Origin: Stenotrophomonas sp. SAU14A_NAIMI4_5
GTDB lineage: Bacteria; Pseudomonadota; Gammaproteobacteria; Xanthomonadales; Xanthomonadaceae
Assembly: GCF_003086795.1 (NCBI RefSeq)
Contig: NZ_CP026003.1
Coordinates: 3,601,531 to 3,665,530 of the forward strand
Direction: 5' to 3'
DNA length: 64,000 nt
In this document: positions 18,298-28,515 of the stretch, one piece after another
How the letters are laid out: the number at the start of each line of letters is the position of its first letter
Numbering within the stretch: the first letter of the stretch is position 1
Position numbers and translations under genes: made by a program
Notes under the pieces: generated by a model
Databases searched by the model: none
Told to the model about the DNA's origin: nothing
Seen by the model: the letters and a program-made list of their open reading frames with translations, nothing else

Positions 18298-18308
18298 CCC
18301 GTTGCCCA

Positions 18309-18331
18309 GTAGATCCACGCCATGCGTGGAT
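18309..18331 (+). repeat. SMAG palindrome
   Basis: One GTAGATCCACG-type copy, 11 bp past the stop of the 17887-18297 gene and 19 bp before a GGGGTCAGA-type palindrome. Confidence 0.85.
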
Positions 18332-18350
18332 GATCGGTCGCGTCGTGGAT

Positions 18351-18389
18351 GGGGTCAGAGCCCTTTGCTGTGCAAAGGGATCTGACCCC
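18351..18389. repeat. GGGGTCAGA-type asymmetric palindrome (copy 2 of 7)
   Basis: GGGGTCAGAGCC ... GGATCTGACCCC with inner stem CCTTTGC/GCAAAGG. It lies between the convergent ends of the 17887-18297 gene and recG. Confidence 0.8.
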
Positions 18390-18397
18390 TTCGGCGG

Positions 18398-20509
18398 CTA
18401 CGCCGAGGCGTAGCGCACGGCGGTGCCGATCCAGCGGTTGACCACGCGGTCGGCCAGCGCGGGTTGCTGGGCCAGCAGGCGTTCGGCCAGGTCGTGCACG
18501 CCGGGCAGCAGGCCGGCGTCGCGGGCCAGATCGGCAATGCGGAAACCGGCCAGGCCGGTCTGGCGGGTGCCCAGCAGTTCGCCAGGACCGCGCAGCTCCA
18601 GATCCTTCTCGGCGATGACGAAGCCATCGTTGGTTTCGCGCATCGTCTGCAGGCGCTCGCGCGCCATCTGCGAAAGCGGCGCCTGGTACAGCAGCACGCA
18701 GCGCGATACCGCCGATCCACGCCCCACCCGACCGCGCAGCTGGTGCAGCTGGGCCAGGCCGAGACGCTCGGCGTTCTCGATCACCATCAGCGAGGCATTG
18801 GGTACGTCCACGCCCACTTCGATCACGGTGGTGGCCACCAGCAGATCGATCTCGCCGGCCTTGAACGCGACCATTGTGGCCAGCTTTTCCGCCGCCTTCA
18901 GGCGGCCATGCACCAGGCCCACGCGCACGCCAGGCAGCAGCGCCTGCAGCGATTCGTACGTGGCCTGGGCGGGCGTGGCATCCAGCTCTTCGCTTTCTTC
19001 GATGAGCGTGCAGACCCAGTACACCTGGCGCCCTTCCTGGCAGGCCAGCGCGATGCGTTCGATCAGTTCGGGACGACGGTCGTTGTTCAGCGCCACGGTC
19101 TGCACCGGGGTGCGGCCGGGTGGCAGTTCGTCGATGGCCGATACATCCAGATCCGCGTATTCGGACATCGCCAGCGTGCGCGGAATGGGCGTGGCGGTCA
19201 TCACCAGCTGGTGCGGCACGCTGTGTGCGCCTGCCCCCTTGTCGCGCAGGGCCAGCCGCTGGTGCACGCCGAAGCGGTGCTGCTCGTCGACGATGGCCAA
19301 GGCCAGGTCCTGGAACACCACCGCTTCCTGCATCAGCGCATGGGTGCCGACCACGACCTGCGCTTCGCCATTGGCGACCTGCTCGATCACCTTGGCGCGC
19401 GCCTTGCCGGTGACCTTGCCGGCCAGCCAGCAGACGCGCACGCCCAGCGGTTCCAGCCAGCCGCGAAGATTGTTGAGGTGCTGTTCGGCCAGCAGCTCGG
19501 TGGGTGCGGCCAGGGCGACCTGCTTGCCCTGCTCCACCGACAGCATGGCGGCCAGCGCGGCCACCACGGTCTTGCCGGAACCGACGTCACCCTGCACCAG
19601 CCGCAGCATCGGGCTGGGGCGCGCGAGGTCTTCGCGGATCTGCTTGAACACGCGCGCCTGCGCGCCGGTCAGCGCGAACGGCAACTGCTTCAGCAGGGCC
19701 TTGGCCAGCTTGCCCGGGCCGGCCAGCGGCGGCGCGTGGTGCGCCTGCAGGGCAATGCGCTGGCGGCGCAGGCTGAGGTGGTGGGCCAGCAGTTCTTCCA
19801 TCGCCAGACGTCGCTGCGCCGGGTGGGTGCCCGCGGCCAGCGCGGCCAGATCGGCATCCGGCGGCGGCTGGTGCACGGTCAGCAGCGCGCTGCGCAGCGA
19901 CGGCAGGCCCAGGCCGTCGAGCCAGCCGGTGGGCAGCAGCTCCAGCGTGCTTTCCTCGGGCAGGCGGTCCAGGGCCTGGCCGATCAGCTTGCGCATGGTC
20001 ATCGGGCCGACGCCTTCCACGGTGGGATACACCGGGTCGAGGCGGTCGCCGAGTTCGGGGTCGTCGTTGCGGCCCAGCACCTGGTAGCTGGGGTGGACGA
20101 TTTCCAGGCCGAGGTGGCCGGGCTTGGGCGTGCCGAAGCAGCGCAGCCGGTTGCCCACCGCGAACTGGCCGACCTGCTGCTGGCGGAAGTGGAAGAAGCG
20201 CAGCACCAGGGTGCCCCGCCCTTCGTCTTCCACCGCCACCTTCAGCATGGGCCGGTAACGCATGCCGCGTTCGACCGCGGTGACCCGCACTTCCACCTGC
20301 GCGGGCACGCCCGGGCGCAGGTCTTCGATGCGGGTCAGGCGGGTGCGGTCTTCATAGCGCAGCGGCAGGTGCAGCCACAGATCCTGCAGGGTGGCCAGGC
20401 CACGCGCCTGCAGTTTGGCGGCCACGGCCGGGCCCACGCCGGCCAGCATCGCCAGGGATGCTTCGCCGGACGGTGACAGTGCCGGGGTGACCGCCGCCTT
20501 GCGTGCCAC
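18398..20509 (-). CDS. recG: ATP-dependent DNA helicase RecG
   Basis: The 703-residue protein is close to the usual ~693. An N-terminal wedge/OB domain (about 1-170, LHLPLRYEDRTRL) comes first, then helicase domain 1 with Walker A GDVGSGKT near 307-314 and a DEQH box near 405, helicase motif III (TATPIPRTLAMS), domain 2 with RVGRGSAVS, and the C-terminal block. It remodels stalled replication forks and Holliday junctions. The start is GTG at 20509, 7 bp after the ridA stop on the same strand, so the two are probably co-transcribed. Confidence 0.97.
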   Translation of the reverse strand: MARKAAVTPALSPSGEASLAMLAGVGPAVAAKLQARGLATLQDLWLHLPLRYEDRTRLTRIEDLRPGVPAQVEVRVTAVERGMRYRPMLKVAVEDEGRGTLVLRFFHFRQQQVGQFAVGNRLRCFGTPKPGHLGLEIVHPSYQVLGRNDDPELGDRLDPVYPTVEGVGPMTMRKLIGQALDRLPEESTLELLPTGWLDGLGLPSLRSALLTVHQPPPDADLAALAAGTHPAQRRLAMEELLAHHLSLRRQRIALQAHHAPPLAGPGKLAKALLKQLPFALTGAQARVFKQIREDLARPSPMLRLVQGDVGSGKTVVAALAAMLSVEQGKQVALAAPTELLAEQHLNNLRGWLEPLGVRVCWLAGKVTGKARAKVIEQVANGEAQVVVGTHALMQEAVVFQDLALAIVDEQHRFGVHQRLALRDKGAGAHSVPHQLVMTATPIPRTLAMSEYADLDVSAIDELPPGRTPVQTVALNNDRRPELIERIALACQEGRQVYWVCTLIEESEELDATPAQATYESLQALLPGVRVGLVHGRLKAAEKLATMVAFKAGEIDLLVATTVIEVGVDVPNASLMVIENAERLGLAQLHQLRGRVGRGSAVSRCVLLYQAPLSQMARERLQTMRETNDGFVIAEKDLELRGPGELLGTRQTGLAGFRIADLARDAGLLPGVHDLAERLLAQQPALADRVVNRWIGTAVRYASA

Positions 20510-20516
20510 GGGTGGG

Positions 20517-20903
<387 letters not shown>

Positions 20904-20967
20904 GGTCGCTCCGGTGCGTTGGGGGAAAACAGAGCGGTGATTGTACCGGGTGGGCGCGATGTCGGCT

Positions 20968-21008
20968 GGGGTCGGATCCGTTTCCCGGCGGGAAACGGCT
21001 CTGACCCC
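20968..21008. repeat. GGGGTCAGA-type asymmetric palindrome (copy 3 of 7)
   Basis: GGGGTCGGATCC ... GGCTCTGACCCC with inner stem GTTTCCC/GGGAAAC, 65 bp upstream of ridA. Confidence 0.78.
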
Positions 21009-21031
21009 ATGCGTCACGTTCACGGAACACC

Positions 21032-21170
21032 ATCCACGCACGGCGTGGATCTACTGGACTCGCCCGATGCGCCGTCTGTAGAGCCGAGCCCATGCTCGGC
21101 TGCTTCAGGCAAGAGCAGCCGAGCATGGGCTCGGCTCTACAAAAACCATCCACGCATGGCGTGGATCTAT
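21032..21170. repeat. SMAG cluster (four palindromes) reaching the spoT stop codon
   Basis: Minus copy 21032-21054, plus copy 21078-21101 (GTAGAGCCGAGC arm), minus copy 21117-21140 (its inverted partner) and minus copy 21148-21170. The last starts ATAG rather than GTAG, and that TAG is the stop codon of spoT. Confidence 0.85.
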
Positions 21171-23329
21171 TGGCGGCGTACCGACTGCACCACCGACAGG
21201 CGGCGCAGGCGGCGCATGACTTCGGCCAGGTGGTTGCGGTCGCGCACCTGGATGTTGAACGCCAGCACGGCGGCGTTGAAGTCGCGGTCCAGGTAATCCA
21301 CGCGCTCGATGTTGGAGTGGCTCTGCGCGATGGCCGCGGCCAGCTGCGCCAGCACGCCGGTGCCGTTCTCCACTTCCACCACCAGCGCGGTGTTGTAATC
21401 ACCGGACACGGTGGTGTCCCAGCCGATCGGCACCCAGCGCTCGGGCGACTTGCGCAGTTCGGCCAGGTTCGGGCAATCCACGCGGTGCACCACGATGCCC
21501 TTGCCGGCGGTGTGGTAACCCATGATCTCGTCGCCGGGGATCGGCTGGCAGCAGCCGGCGAAGGTGACCACGCCACGCTCACTGCCGTTGATGAGGATCT
21601 TTTCCTGCGAGTGGTGGCGCGAATGCGGGCCGCCGCGCAGCTCGGCATAGGCCATCAGCGCCTGCGCGGCCTGGGTCGGCATCCAGTTGCCCAGCGCCAC
21701 TTCGGCCAGCAGGGCCTCCAGGCGCGGGAAACGGTGTTCGGCCAGGAACGCATCGAGGCGGCCCTTGGGCAGGCGCTCCAGCGAGGAATCCATCGCTTCC
21801 AGCGCGCGGTCCAGCATGCGGTGGCCCAGCTGCACGGCGTCTTCGTGCTCCAGCTGCTTGAGCTGGTGGCGGATGGCGGTGCGCGCCTTGCTGGTGACCA
21901 CGAATTCCAGCCACTGCGGCTTGGGCGTGGCCGAACGCGCGGTGATGATTTCCACCGACTGCCCGGACACCAGCTTGGTACGCAGCGGCACCAGTTTCTT
22001 GTCCACGCGCGAAGCCACGGCCATGTTGCCGACGTCGGTATGCACCGCGTAGGCGAAATCGAGCGCGGTCGAGTTGCGCGGCAGGGCCAGGATCTTGCCC
22101 TTCGGCGTGAACAGGTAGACTTCGTCCGGGAACAGGTCGACCTTCACGTTGTCGAGGAATTCCAGCGAGGAACCGGCGGCGCGCTGCGAATCGATCAGTT
22201 CGACGATCCAGGCATGGGCTCGGCTCTGCGCGCTGTTGGGCGAATCGCCACCAAACTTGTAGGTCCAGTGCGCGGCCACGCCGCGTTCGGCGATCAGGTC
22301 CATTTCCTCGGTGCGGATCTGCACCTCGATGGGCGAACCGTAGGGCCCGAACAGCACGGTGTGCAGCGACTGGTAACCGTTGGCCTTGGGAATCGCGATG
22401 AAATCGCGGAAGCGGCCATCCAGCGGTTTGAAGGTGGCGTGCACCGAACCCAGCGCGTGGTAGCAGCTGGGCACGCTGCGCACGACCAGGCGGAAACCGA
22501 ACACATCCATCACCTGGTCGAAGGATTTGTTCTCGTCGCGCATCTTGTTGTAGATGCTCCACGGGGTCTTGATGCGGCTGACCAGGCGGTGCTCGATGCC
22601 TTCCTTCGCCAGCCGCTGCGACAGCTGCACTTCCACCTGCGCCATCGCCTCGCGGCGTACCACCGGCTGGCTGCGGATGTGTTTTTCGATGATGGCGTGG
22701 CGCCACGGGTACAGCGCCTTGAAGCCAAGGTTCTGCAGCTCGCTCTTGACCAGGCTCATGCCCAGGCGCTGGGCGATGGGCGCGTAGATCTCCAGCGTTT
22801 CGCGGGCGATGCGGCCGCGCGCTTCGCGGCTCTGCGCGCCCAGCGTACGCATGTTGTGCAGGCGGTCGGCCAGCTTGATCATGATCACGCGCAGGTCGCG
22901 CGACATGGCCAGCAGCATCTTGCGGAAGCTCTCGGCGGCCGCTTCCTGGCGGTCGCGGAACTTCAGCTTGTCCAGCTTGGTCACGCCATCGACCAGCTCG
23001 GCCACGGCTTCGCCGAACTCCGAGGCCAGCTCTTCGCGGGTCAGCGGGGTGTCTTCGATGGTGTCGTGCAGGATCGCGGCGATCAGCGCTTCCACGTCCA
23101 GGCCGAGCTCGGCCAGCACCTGGGCCACGGCCACCGGATGGGTGATGTAGGGCTCGCCCGACTTGCGCGTCTGCCCAGCATGCGCCGACGCACCGACTTC
23201 CCAGGCACGGCGCAGCAGCGGCAGCTGTTCCGGCGGCAGGTAATGGGCGGCGCGTTCGAGCTGGAGGACGTAATCAGGTACGACCGCGGCGGTGGGCGCG
23301 GCTACCTTGGCAGTGGGGCCTGGGTTCAT
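21167..23329 (-). CDS. spoT: Bifunctional (p)ppGpp synthetase/hydrolase
   Basis: The 720-residue RelA/SpoT homologue has an intact HD hydrolase domain (HDTIEDT, residues 88-94), a synthetase domain with GFRLVV, DFIAIPKANGYQSLHT and EVQIRT, a TGS domain (EVYLFTPKGKILALPRNSTALDFAYAVH) near 390-450 and a C-terminal ACT domain (~645-720). Both active sites look complete. It sets alarmone levels in starvation. The stop codon lies inside a SMAG palindrome. It follows rpoZ on the same strand, the usual gmk-rpoZ-spoT order. Confidence 0.97.
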   Translation of the reverse strand: MNPGPTAKVAAPTAAVVPDYVLQLERAAHYLPPEQLPLLRRAWEVGASAHAGQTRKSGEPYITHPVAVAQVLAELGLDVEALIAAILHDTIEDTPLTREELASEFGEAVAELVDGVTKLDKLKFRDRQEAAAESFRKMLLAMSRDLRVIMIKLADRLHNMRTLGAQSREARGRIARETLEIYAPIAQRLGMSLVKSELQNLGFKALYPWRHAIIEKHIRSQPVVRREAMAQVEVQLSQRLAKEGIEHRLVSRIKTPWSIYNKMRDENKSFDQVMDVFGFRLVVRSVPSCYHALGSVHATFKPLDGRFRDFIAIPKANGYQSLHTVLFGPYGSPIEVQIRTEEMDLIAERGVAAHWTYKFGGDSPNSAQSRAHAWIVELIDSQRAAGSSLEFLDNVKVDLFPDEVYLFTPKGKILALPRNSTALDFAYAVHTDVGNMAVASRVDKKLVPLRTKLVSGQSVEIITARSATPKPQWLEFVVTSKARTAIRHQLKQLEHEDAVQLGHRMLDRALEAMDSSLERLPKGRLDAFLAEHRFPRLEALLAEVALGNWMPTQAAQALMAYAELRGGPHSRHHSQEKILINGSERGVVTFAGCCQPIPGDEIMGYHTAGKGIVVHRVDCPNLAELRKSPERWVPIGWDTTVSGDYNTALVVEVENGTGVLAQLAAAIAQSHSNIERVDYLDRDFNAAVLAFNIQVRDRNHLAEVMRRLRRLSVVQSVRRQ

Positions 23330-23377
23330 GCCAGAAGCCTATGCCAGCGCGCCGATTACGGCAAACCCTGAATGCGA

Positions 23378-23402
23378 AACAGCCCGCACGGGGCGGGCTG
23401 TT
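23378..23402 (-). terminator. Hairpin between rpoZ and spoT
   Basis: A 10-bp stem (AACAGCCCGC/GCGGGCTGTT) lies 32 bp past the rpoZ stop. The T-run is poor, so read-through into spoT is likely and the hairpin may act as an attenuator. Confidence 0.6.
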
Positions 23403-23434
23403 CAGCGGTCAAGCAACGGCATTGATCGATGCGA

Positions 23435-23731
23435 TCAATCGTCGTTCTTGGACATGTCTTCGTCGGCGACCACTTCAGCGGCGGCCCACTCCAGCGCTTC
23501 ACGCTCGGCACGCTCGCGCTCGGCCTTCTCGACTTCGTCGATCAGCGCGTTGTCGATCTTGCGGGCGGCGATTTCGCGCAGTGCCAGCACGGTCGGCTTG
23601 TCTTCGGTGTCGTTGTCCAGGGTGGCCTGCACGCCGTTGGCGAGCTGACGGGCACGCTTGGAGGCCATCATGACCAGCTCGAAACGGTTGTTAACGACTT
23701 CCAGGCAATCTTCTACGGTGATGCGGGCCAT
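23435..23731 (-). CDS. rpoZ: DNA-directed RNA polymerase omega subunit
   Basis: The 98-residue protein starts [20 protein letters not shown], the conserved omega N-terminus, with the helix [13 protein letters not shown] and an acidic C-terminal tail. It aids assembly of RNA polymerase and forms part of ppGpp site 1. It lies between gmk and spoT, the normal order. Confidence 0.97.
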   Translation of the reverse strand: MARITVEDCLEVVNNRFELVMMASKRARQLANGVQATLDNDTEDKPTVLALREIAARKIDNALIDEVEKAERERAEREALEWAAAEVVADEDMSKNDD

Positions 23732-23841
23732 ACGGGCTCCCGGCGACCGGTCGGCCGCTCAGTCGAATGAGGGAAAGGGGACGGAGTGTACTGGCAGGGG
23801 CTGGACAAAATCAAGCCAACCCCCACCCGATTCTTTTGGAA

Positions 23842-24507
23842 TCAGTCAGTTGCGCCCGCATCGGGGGTCAGCAGGGCCTGGATAAGGCCGGCGTGGCGGA
23901 CCTTCTGGGCCTCCCGGCGCAGGCGGCTGGCGGTGAAGATGGCGCACAGCTCGTCCACGGCGGTGTCGAACACCTCGTTGACGATGACGTAGTCGAACTC
24001 GTTGAAGTGCAGCATTTCATCGCGGGCGGCGCCCAAGCGCTGGGCGATGACCGCCTCGCTGTCCTGGCCGCGCTTGCGCATGCGGTCCTGCAGGGCCTGC
24101 TTGGACGGCGGCAGGATGAACACCGTCACCGTGCCCGGCACCAGCTGGCGCACCTGCTGCGCACCCTGCCAGTCGATTTCCAGCAGCACGTCCTGGCCGG
24201 CGGCCAGCTGCGGTTCCACCGACTGGCGGGCGGTGCCCTTCCAGTCGCCATGCACCCAGGCATGCTCGAAGAAATCGCCGTCGGCGATCATTTCCTCGAA
24301 CGTCTCGGCGCTGACGAAGTGGTAGTGCTCGCCGTTCACCTCACCCGGGCGCATGGCGCGCGAGGTGAAGGAAATGGACAGGGCGATCTGCGGGTCTCGC
24401 GCCAGGGTGGCGTTGACGATGCTGCTCTTGCCGGCGCCCGAGGGGGCGGCAACGATGTACAGCGTGCCGCGCGCAACGGCGGCCGACGGGGTGGACGGAG
24501 CGCTCAT
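23842..24507 (-). CDS. gmk: Guanylate kinase
   Basis: The 221-residue protein phosphorylates GMP to GDP. The P-loop APSGAGKS is at residues 21-28, followed by ISFTSRAMRPGEVNGEHYHFV (GMP-binding Arg, Ser and Tyr residues) and EIDWQGAQQVR. The ATG at 24507 gives the usual short N-terminus. The next genes upstream on this strand are an inserted AbiE pair, not yicC. Confidence 0.96.
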   Translation of the reverse strand: MSAPSTPSAAVARGTLYIVAAPSGAGKSSIVNATLARDPQIALSISFTSRAMRPGEVNGEHYHFVSAETFEEMIADGDFFEHAWVHGDWKGTARQSVEPQLAAGQDVLLEIDWQGAQQVRQLVPGTVTVFILPPSKQALQDRMRKRGQDSEAVIAQRLGAARDEMLHFNEFDYVIVNEVFDTAVDELCAIFTASRLRREAQKVRHAGLIQALLTPDAGATD

Positions 24508-24721
24508 GCGCGGAACCCAAGTTGTTGATTTCGCAAAATTTATCCTCGATGTTCCAGAACCGGCGCGGAGGATCGCGCCAGCACGGCGGGAGCTGCGCGG
24601 AACATCCTGGAACCAGGCCCGGCAGATGGCTCCCCGGGGTGCGGGCACGCAACTTTAACAGAGCGGGCCGGGATGGCTGCCTGGGGCGCAGCGCGTGGCC
24701 GCAACCCAGTCCAGACGGCCA

Positions 24722-25600
24722 TCACCCTCCCTGCCCCTTCCTGGCTGTGATCCGCGCGCATGAGGGGCCGACCAGCTCCCACACCCTTCCGATGATCACT
24801 TCCAGTGAAACGCCCTCCAGGTCGAGCGATGCCGCGTAGGCGCGCCATTGCCGCTGCTTCCCTTCGTCGCCGAACATCTCGGCCGAGAGACCCGGGGGGC
24901 GATCTTTCGGGACAGCCGTCTGCCGTCGCTCGAACGTTGCGGCAATAGCCGCGTCGAGATCTTCAGCGGATATCTCGATGGCCTGTGGCACTGCCCACAG
25001 ATCGTAGTAGTCCTTCATGCGGCCGTTCAGGACACCCAGCGCCACCATCGCCTGGAATTTTTCAGCCACGACTGTGGCAGGCGGATAGGAACGGATGTGG
25101 GGAGCGGGAAGATCCAGCAAGGTTGGATAGTCAATGCGCCAGGTCGGATCCGCCATTGCGTCGCCGAAACCGATGTCGATGGTTACGGGGATGCGCGTCT
25201 TTTCAAGACAGGCGAAGGTCTTGAGGCGAACACCGCCATATTCCATCTCTTCCCTGATAACCGTCGCGGTAAGCGCGCCAGTATCGTAGGCGAGACCATC
25301 TTCACCCTCGACCGCCATGATTTCTGCGAAATCAGCAATCAAACGGGCTGGATCGGAATCCCCGTGACCGAGGAAATCGGCATCTCGGGTCACCCGGTTT
25401 CCGTCGGCCACCCAGACAGTGACCAGCATGCCGCCTTTCAGGACAAAGCGGTCCTTGTGCGCCGAGATCGACAACCTGTAGAGCAGCCGTTCAAGCGCGA
25501 AATTCACCAGGACAACATCGAAGATGCGCCCCTCTCTGCGAGCGATGGCAAGCAGCCGATCCTTGACCGACTTCGCCAGGTTGGACGGTCTTCTATCCAT
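24722..25600 (-). CDS. AbiEii/AbiGii-type nucleotidyltransferase toxin
   Basis: The 292-residue protein starts MDRRPSNLAKSVKDRLL. Nucleotidyltransferase signatures are FVLKGGMLV (about 52-60) and TRDADFLGHGD (71-81), with later EKFQAMVALG and RMKDYYDLWAV, all typical of the AbiEii DUF1814 family. Such toxins add nucleotides to tRNA acceptor ends or otherwise stop growth in type IV toxin-antitoxin and phage-abortion systems. The ATG at 25600 overlaps the antitoxin stop by 8 bp. A TTG at 25618 is an alternative start without a better ribosome-binding site. Confidence 0.88.
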   Translation of the reverse strand: MDRRPSNLAKSVKDRLLAIARREGRIFDVVLVNFALERLLYRLSISAHKDRFVLKGGMLVTVWVADGNRVTRDADFLGHGDSDPARLIADFAEIMAVEGEDGLAYDTGALTATVIREEMEYGGVRLKTFACLEKTRIPVTIDIGFGDAMADPTWRIDYPTLLDLPAPHIRSYPPATVVAEKFQAMVALGVLNGRMKDYYDLWAVPQAIEISAEDLDAAIAATFERRQTAVPKDRPPGLSAEMFGDEGKQRQWRAYAASLDLEGVSLEVIIGRVWELVGPSCARITARKGQGG

Positions 25601-26204
25601 TGGAGGTGAGCGCCTCAATATAGGGTTGCATGACCTTCCAGGCCCCCCCAGCCTTCGCGGCCTCGGCGATTGCGGATGGCGTTGCCCGCCGTTGCTGGAG
25701 TGCAGCGCGCAGCCCCTCTACGGCGACGGATCGGTCAATCAGCCTGGGATTCCGGAAGAGGTCGGCCAGCGTCTTCGGGATCGAATAGACCGGAACATCG
25801 AGCCCCGCGATCGCATGCTGCTCGACTCCCGTTCGCAGATACGGCTCCGTGAAACGGACGATGCGCAGCGGGGGGTAGGACTGCACGGGCGCCCAGTCGC
25901 TCTTGCCGATGGCCATCCAGATGCGTCGTGGCATCTGATCGGTCAGCCCGTGGAAGGCGAGCGCCGACACCATGGCGATCACTCCCTTGGGGACGCGCAT
26001 ACTGGCTTCGGCAAGCATCTGATTCTCTTCGACTTCTGAATCACGCTTCTGATAGAGACCACGCGAGATACGTTCGACTTCACCACTCTGAACGGCGCGG
26101 GCAATCGTCTGTGCACTGATACCGGCATCACGCAGCTCATGGGCGCGCATCATGCTGCGCGTGCCGAGCAGGCGGTTGAGCTTGGCATTTTGAGAGGTCT
26201 GCAT
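25593..26204 (-). CDS. AbiEi-type antitoxin/transcriptional repressor
   Basis: The 203-residue protein starts MQTSQNAKLNRLLGTRSMMR. The N-terminus is a winged-helix DNA-binding domain (MMRAHELRDAGISAQTIARA then VERISRGLYQ), followed by the AbiEi C-terminal domain (YSIPKTLADLFRNPRLIDRSVAVEGLRAAL). In this family it neutralises AbiEii and represses its own promoter by binding inverted repeats; such repeats flank its promoter here (26213-26261). The region is less GC-rich than its neighbours, which suggests transfer. Confidence 0.88.
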   Translation of the reverse strand: MQTSQNAKLNRLLGTRSMMRAHELRDAGISAQTIARAVQSGEVERISRGLYQKRDSEVEENQMLAEASMRVPKGVIAMVSALAFHGLTDQMPRRIWMAIGKSDWAPVQSYPPLRIVRFTEPYLRTGVEQHAIAGLDVPVYSIPKTLADLFRNPRLIDRSVAVEGLRAALQQRRATPSAIAEAAKAGGAWKVMQPYIEALTSNG

Positions 26205-26212
26205 CGTCAGAA

Positions 26213-26261
26213 TGTGACAAATCCTCAAACAGAACTGGAATCTATCATAGGTTTTGTCACA
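26213..26261. promoter_or_regulatory. Inverted-repeat operator candidate of the AbiE pair
   Basis: Arms TGTGACAAA (26213-26221) and TTTGTCACA (26253-26261) are perfect inverted repeats 31 bp apart, ending 8 bp before the antitoxin start. The AT-rich interval includes a minus-strand TATGAT (26249-26244) as a possible -10 box. This layout matches autorepression by AbiEi. Confidence 0.6.
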
Positions 26262-26296
26262 ACTGCGTTCGTTCCGTCCCGACAATGCGCCCACCC

Positions 26297-26746
26297 TCAG
26301 CAGGGCTTTTGCACCCTCGCCGCCGCAAAGCCCGGAACCGAGCCGCACAACACCGCTTCGACGTCATCCAGCCCCAGGCCGGCATCAAGCGCCTCCAGCA
26401 CCAGGAACTCACCCACATACCCGGTGAGCCCGGTGTTGTCGACCAGGCTGCCCCAGACCAGCCGGTCAACAGGGCTGAGGACGTGCCGCTGCTGAACGAG
26501 CCGGGACGCATAGACCGCGTGCCACCGGTGTCGCCCTGTCCTGTCCTGCTGACTCCAATAGCAGCGCGCCGCGTCGACCGCCGCGCGTTGGTCGGCATCC
26601 AGGCGGTCCCCCAGCCGGTCGCAGAAGGCAATGGCCAGCGCCGCCGTGGCGCGTGCGTCGCTTTCCAGCCCGGCGACGTCCAGAACCTCATCCAGCAGGT
26701 CCACGGTGGCGCGCATCGCCAGATGAGGATCGTTCGCGTCGTCCAT
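26297..26746 (-). CDS. Small acidic soluble protein of unknown function
   Basis: The 149-residue protein starts MDDANDPHLAMRATVDLLDE. It is Ala/Asp-rich and helical with no TM segment or signal peptide; the C-terminus (DDVEAVLCGSVPGFAAARVQKPC) has two cysteines. No family recognised. It lies between the AbiE pair and yicC on the same strand. It could be an older resident gene or cargo that came with the AbiE pair; its GC-rich codon use favours the former. Confidence 0.6.
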   Translation of the reverse strand: MDDANDPHLAMRATVDLLDEVLDVAGLESDARATAALAIAFCDRLGDRLDADQRAAVDAARCYWSQQDRTGRHRWHAVYASRLVQQRHVLSPVDRLVWGSLVDNTGLTGYVGEFLVLEALDAGLGLDDVEAVLCGSVPGFAAARVQKPC

Positions 26747-26804
26747 GCGTACCCGCCTTCAGGAAACCCAATGAAGAAGGGCGCCCGAAGGGCCCCGCTG
26801 CACA

Positions 26805-27665
26805 TCACTCGATGTTCTGCACCTGCTCGCGGATCTGGTCGATCAGCACCTTCAGCTCCACCGCGGCATTGGACGTGCGGCTGTCCACCGACTTCGAGCC
26901 CAGCGTGTTGGCTTCGCGGTTGAACTCCTGCAGCAGGAAGTCCAGGCGGCGGCCCACCGGCTCGCGCTGCTTGAGCACGCGGCGGATCTCGACGATGTGG
27001 CTGCCCAGGCGGTCCAGCTCCTCGTCCACGTCCAGCTTCTGCAGCCACATCACCAGTTCCTGCTCGGCACGGCCGGGGTCGACCGGGTGCGGCAGGTCGG
27101 CCAGGCGGGCGGCCAGCTTGGCGCGCTGTCCGTCGCGAATGGCCGGAATCAGCGTGCGGACGTCATTGGCGATGCGCTCGATGCCGTCCACGCGCTCGGC
27201 AATGGCGGCGGCCAGCTTGTCGCCTTCGCGCTCACGGGCGGCGACGAAGCCGTCCAGCGCCTGGTCCAGCAGCGACAGCGCCTCGGCCTGCAGGGCCGCC
27301 GCGTCGGTGGCCTCGCCCTGGGTCACGCCCGGCAGCTGCAGCAGCTCGGTGAAGCTGACCTGCAGGTTGGGGAAATCGGAGGTCAGGCGGTGCGCGAGCT
27401 GGCCCAGTTGGCCCAGCAGCGCTTCGTTCACCTGCAGGCTGGCGGCACCTTCCGGCGCGCGCAGGCGCATGACCAGGTCCAGCTTGCCGCGGCTCAGGCG
27501 GGCGGCGATGCGCTCGCGCAGCTGCGGTTCAAGCGCACGCAGTTCCTCGGGCAGGCGGGTGCCCACTTCCAGGAACCGGTGGTTGACCGAGCGCAGCTCG
27601 CAGCCCAGCGTGCCCCACGGGGTGACGCGCTCGCCGCCGGCATAGGCGGTCATGCTTCGAATCAT
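26805..27665 (-). CDS. yicC: YicC-family endoribonuclease
   Basis: The 286-residue protein starts [20 protein letters not shown]. The family hallmarks are present: [20 protein letters not shown] near the N-terminus and [21 protein letters not shown] near the C-terminus with the conserved acidic and Asn residues. YicC proteins are endoribonucleases acting in RNA decay. It is divergent from rph with about 124 bp between the starts, and normally neighbours gmk. Confidence 0.93.
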   Translation of the reverse strand: MIRSMTAYAGGERVTPWGTLGCELRSVNHRFLEVGTRLPEELRALEPQLRERIAARLSRGKLDLVMRLRAPEGAASLQVNEALLGQLGQLAHRLTSDFPNLQVSFTELLQLPGVTQGEATDAAALQAEALSLLDQALDGFVAAREREGDKLAAAIAERVDGIERIANDVRTLIPAIRDGQRAKLAARLADLPHPVDPGRAEQELVMWLQKLDVDEELDRLGSHIVEIRRVLKQREPVGRRLDFLLQEFNREANTLGSKSVDSRTSNAAVELKVLIDQIREQVQNIE

Positions 27666-27789
27666 GGAATGTGTCCGGTGCGTGCAAAGGGGGAATGGTA
27701 CCCTAGCGCCCTCACCTGAGCCCCCCTGCCCGCCCCGTCAAGGTCGCGGGCATGGCGGCGTACTCCCATGCCCTTACGGAACCCGCACC

Positions 27790-28511
<722 letters not shown>

Positions 28512-28515
<4 letters not shown>

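Noticed and set aside
18464..20476. 670-codon plus-strand frame opposite recG
   Set aside because: Antisense shadow of recG with His/Gln-rich composition.
24508..24721. Possible attachment site or tRNA next to the AbiE pair
   Set aside because: No tRNA, integrase or direct repeat seen at either side; only ordinary intergenic DNA.
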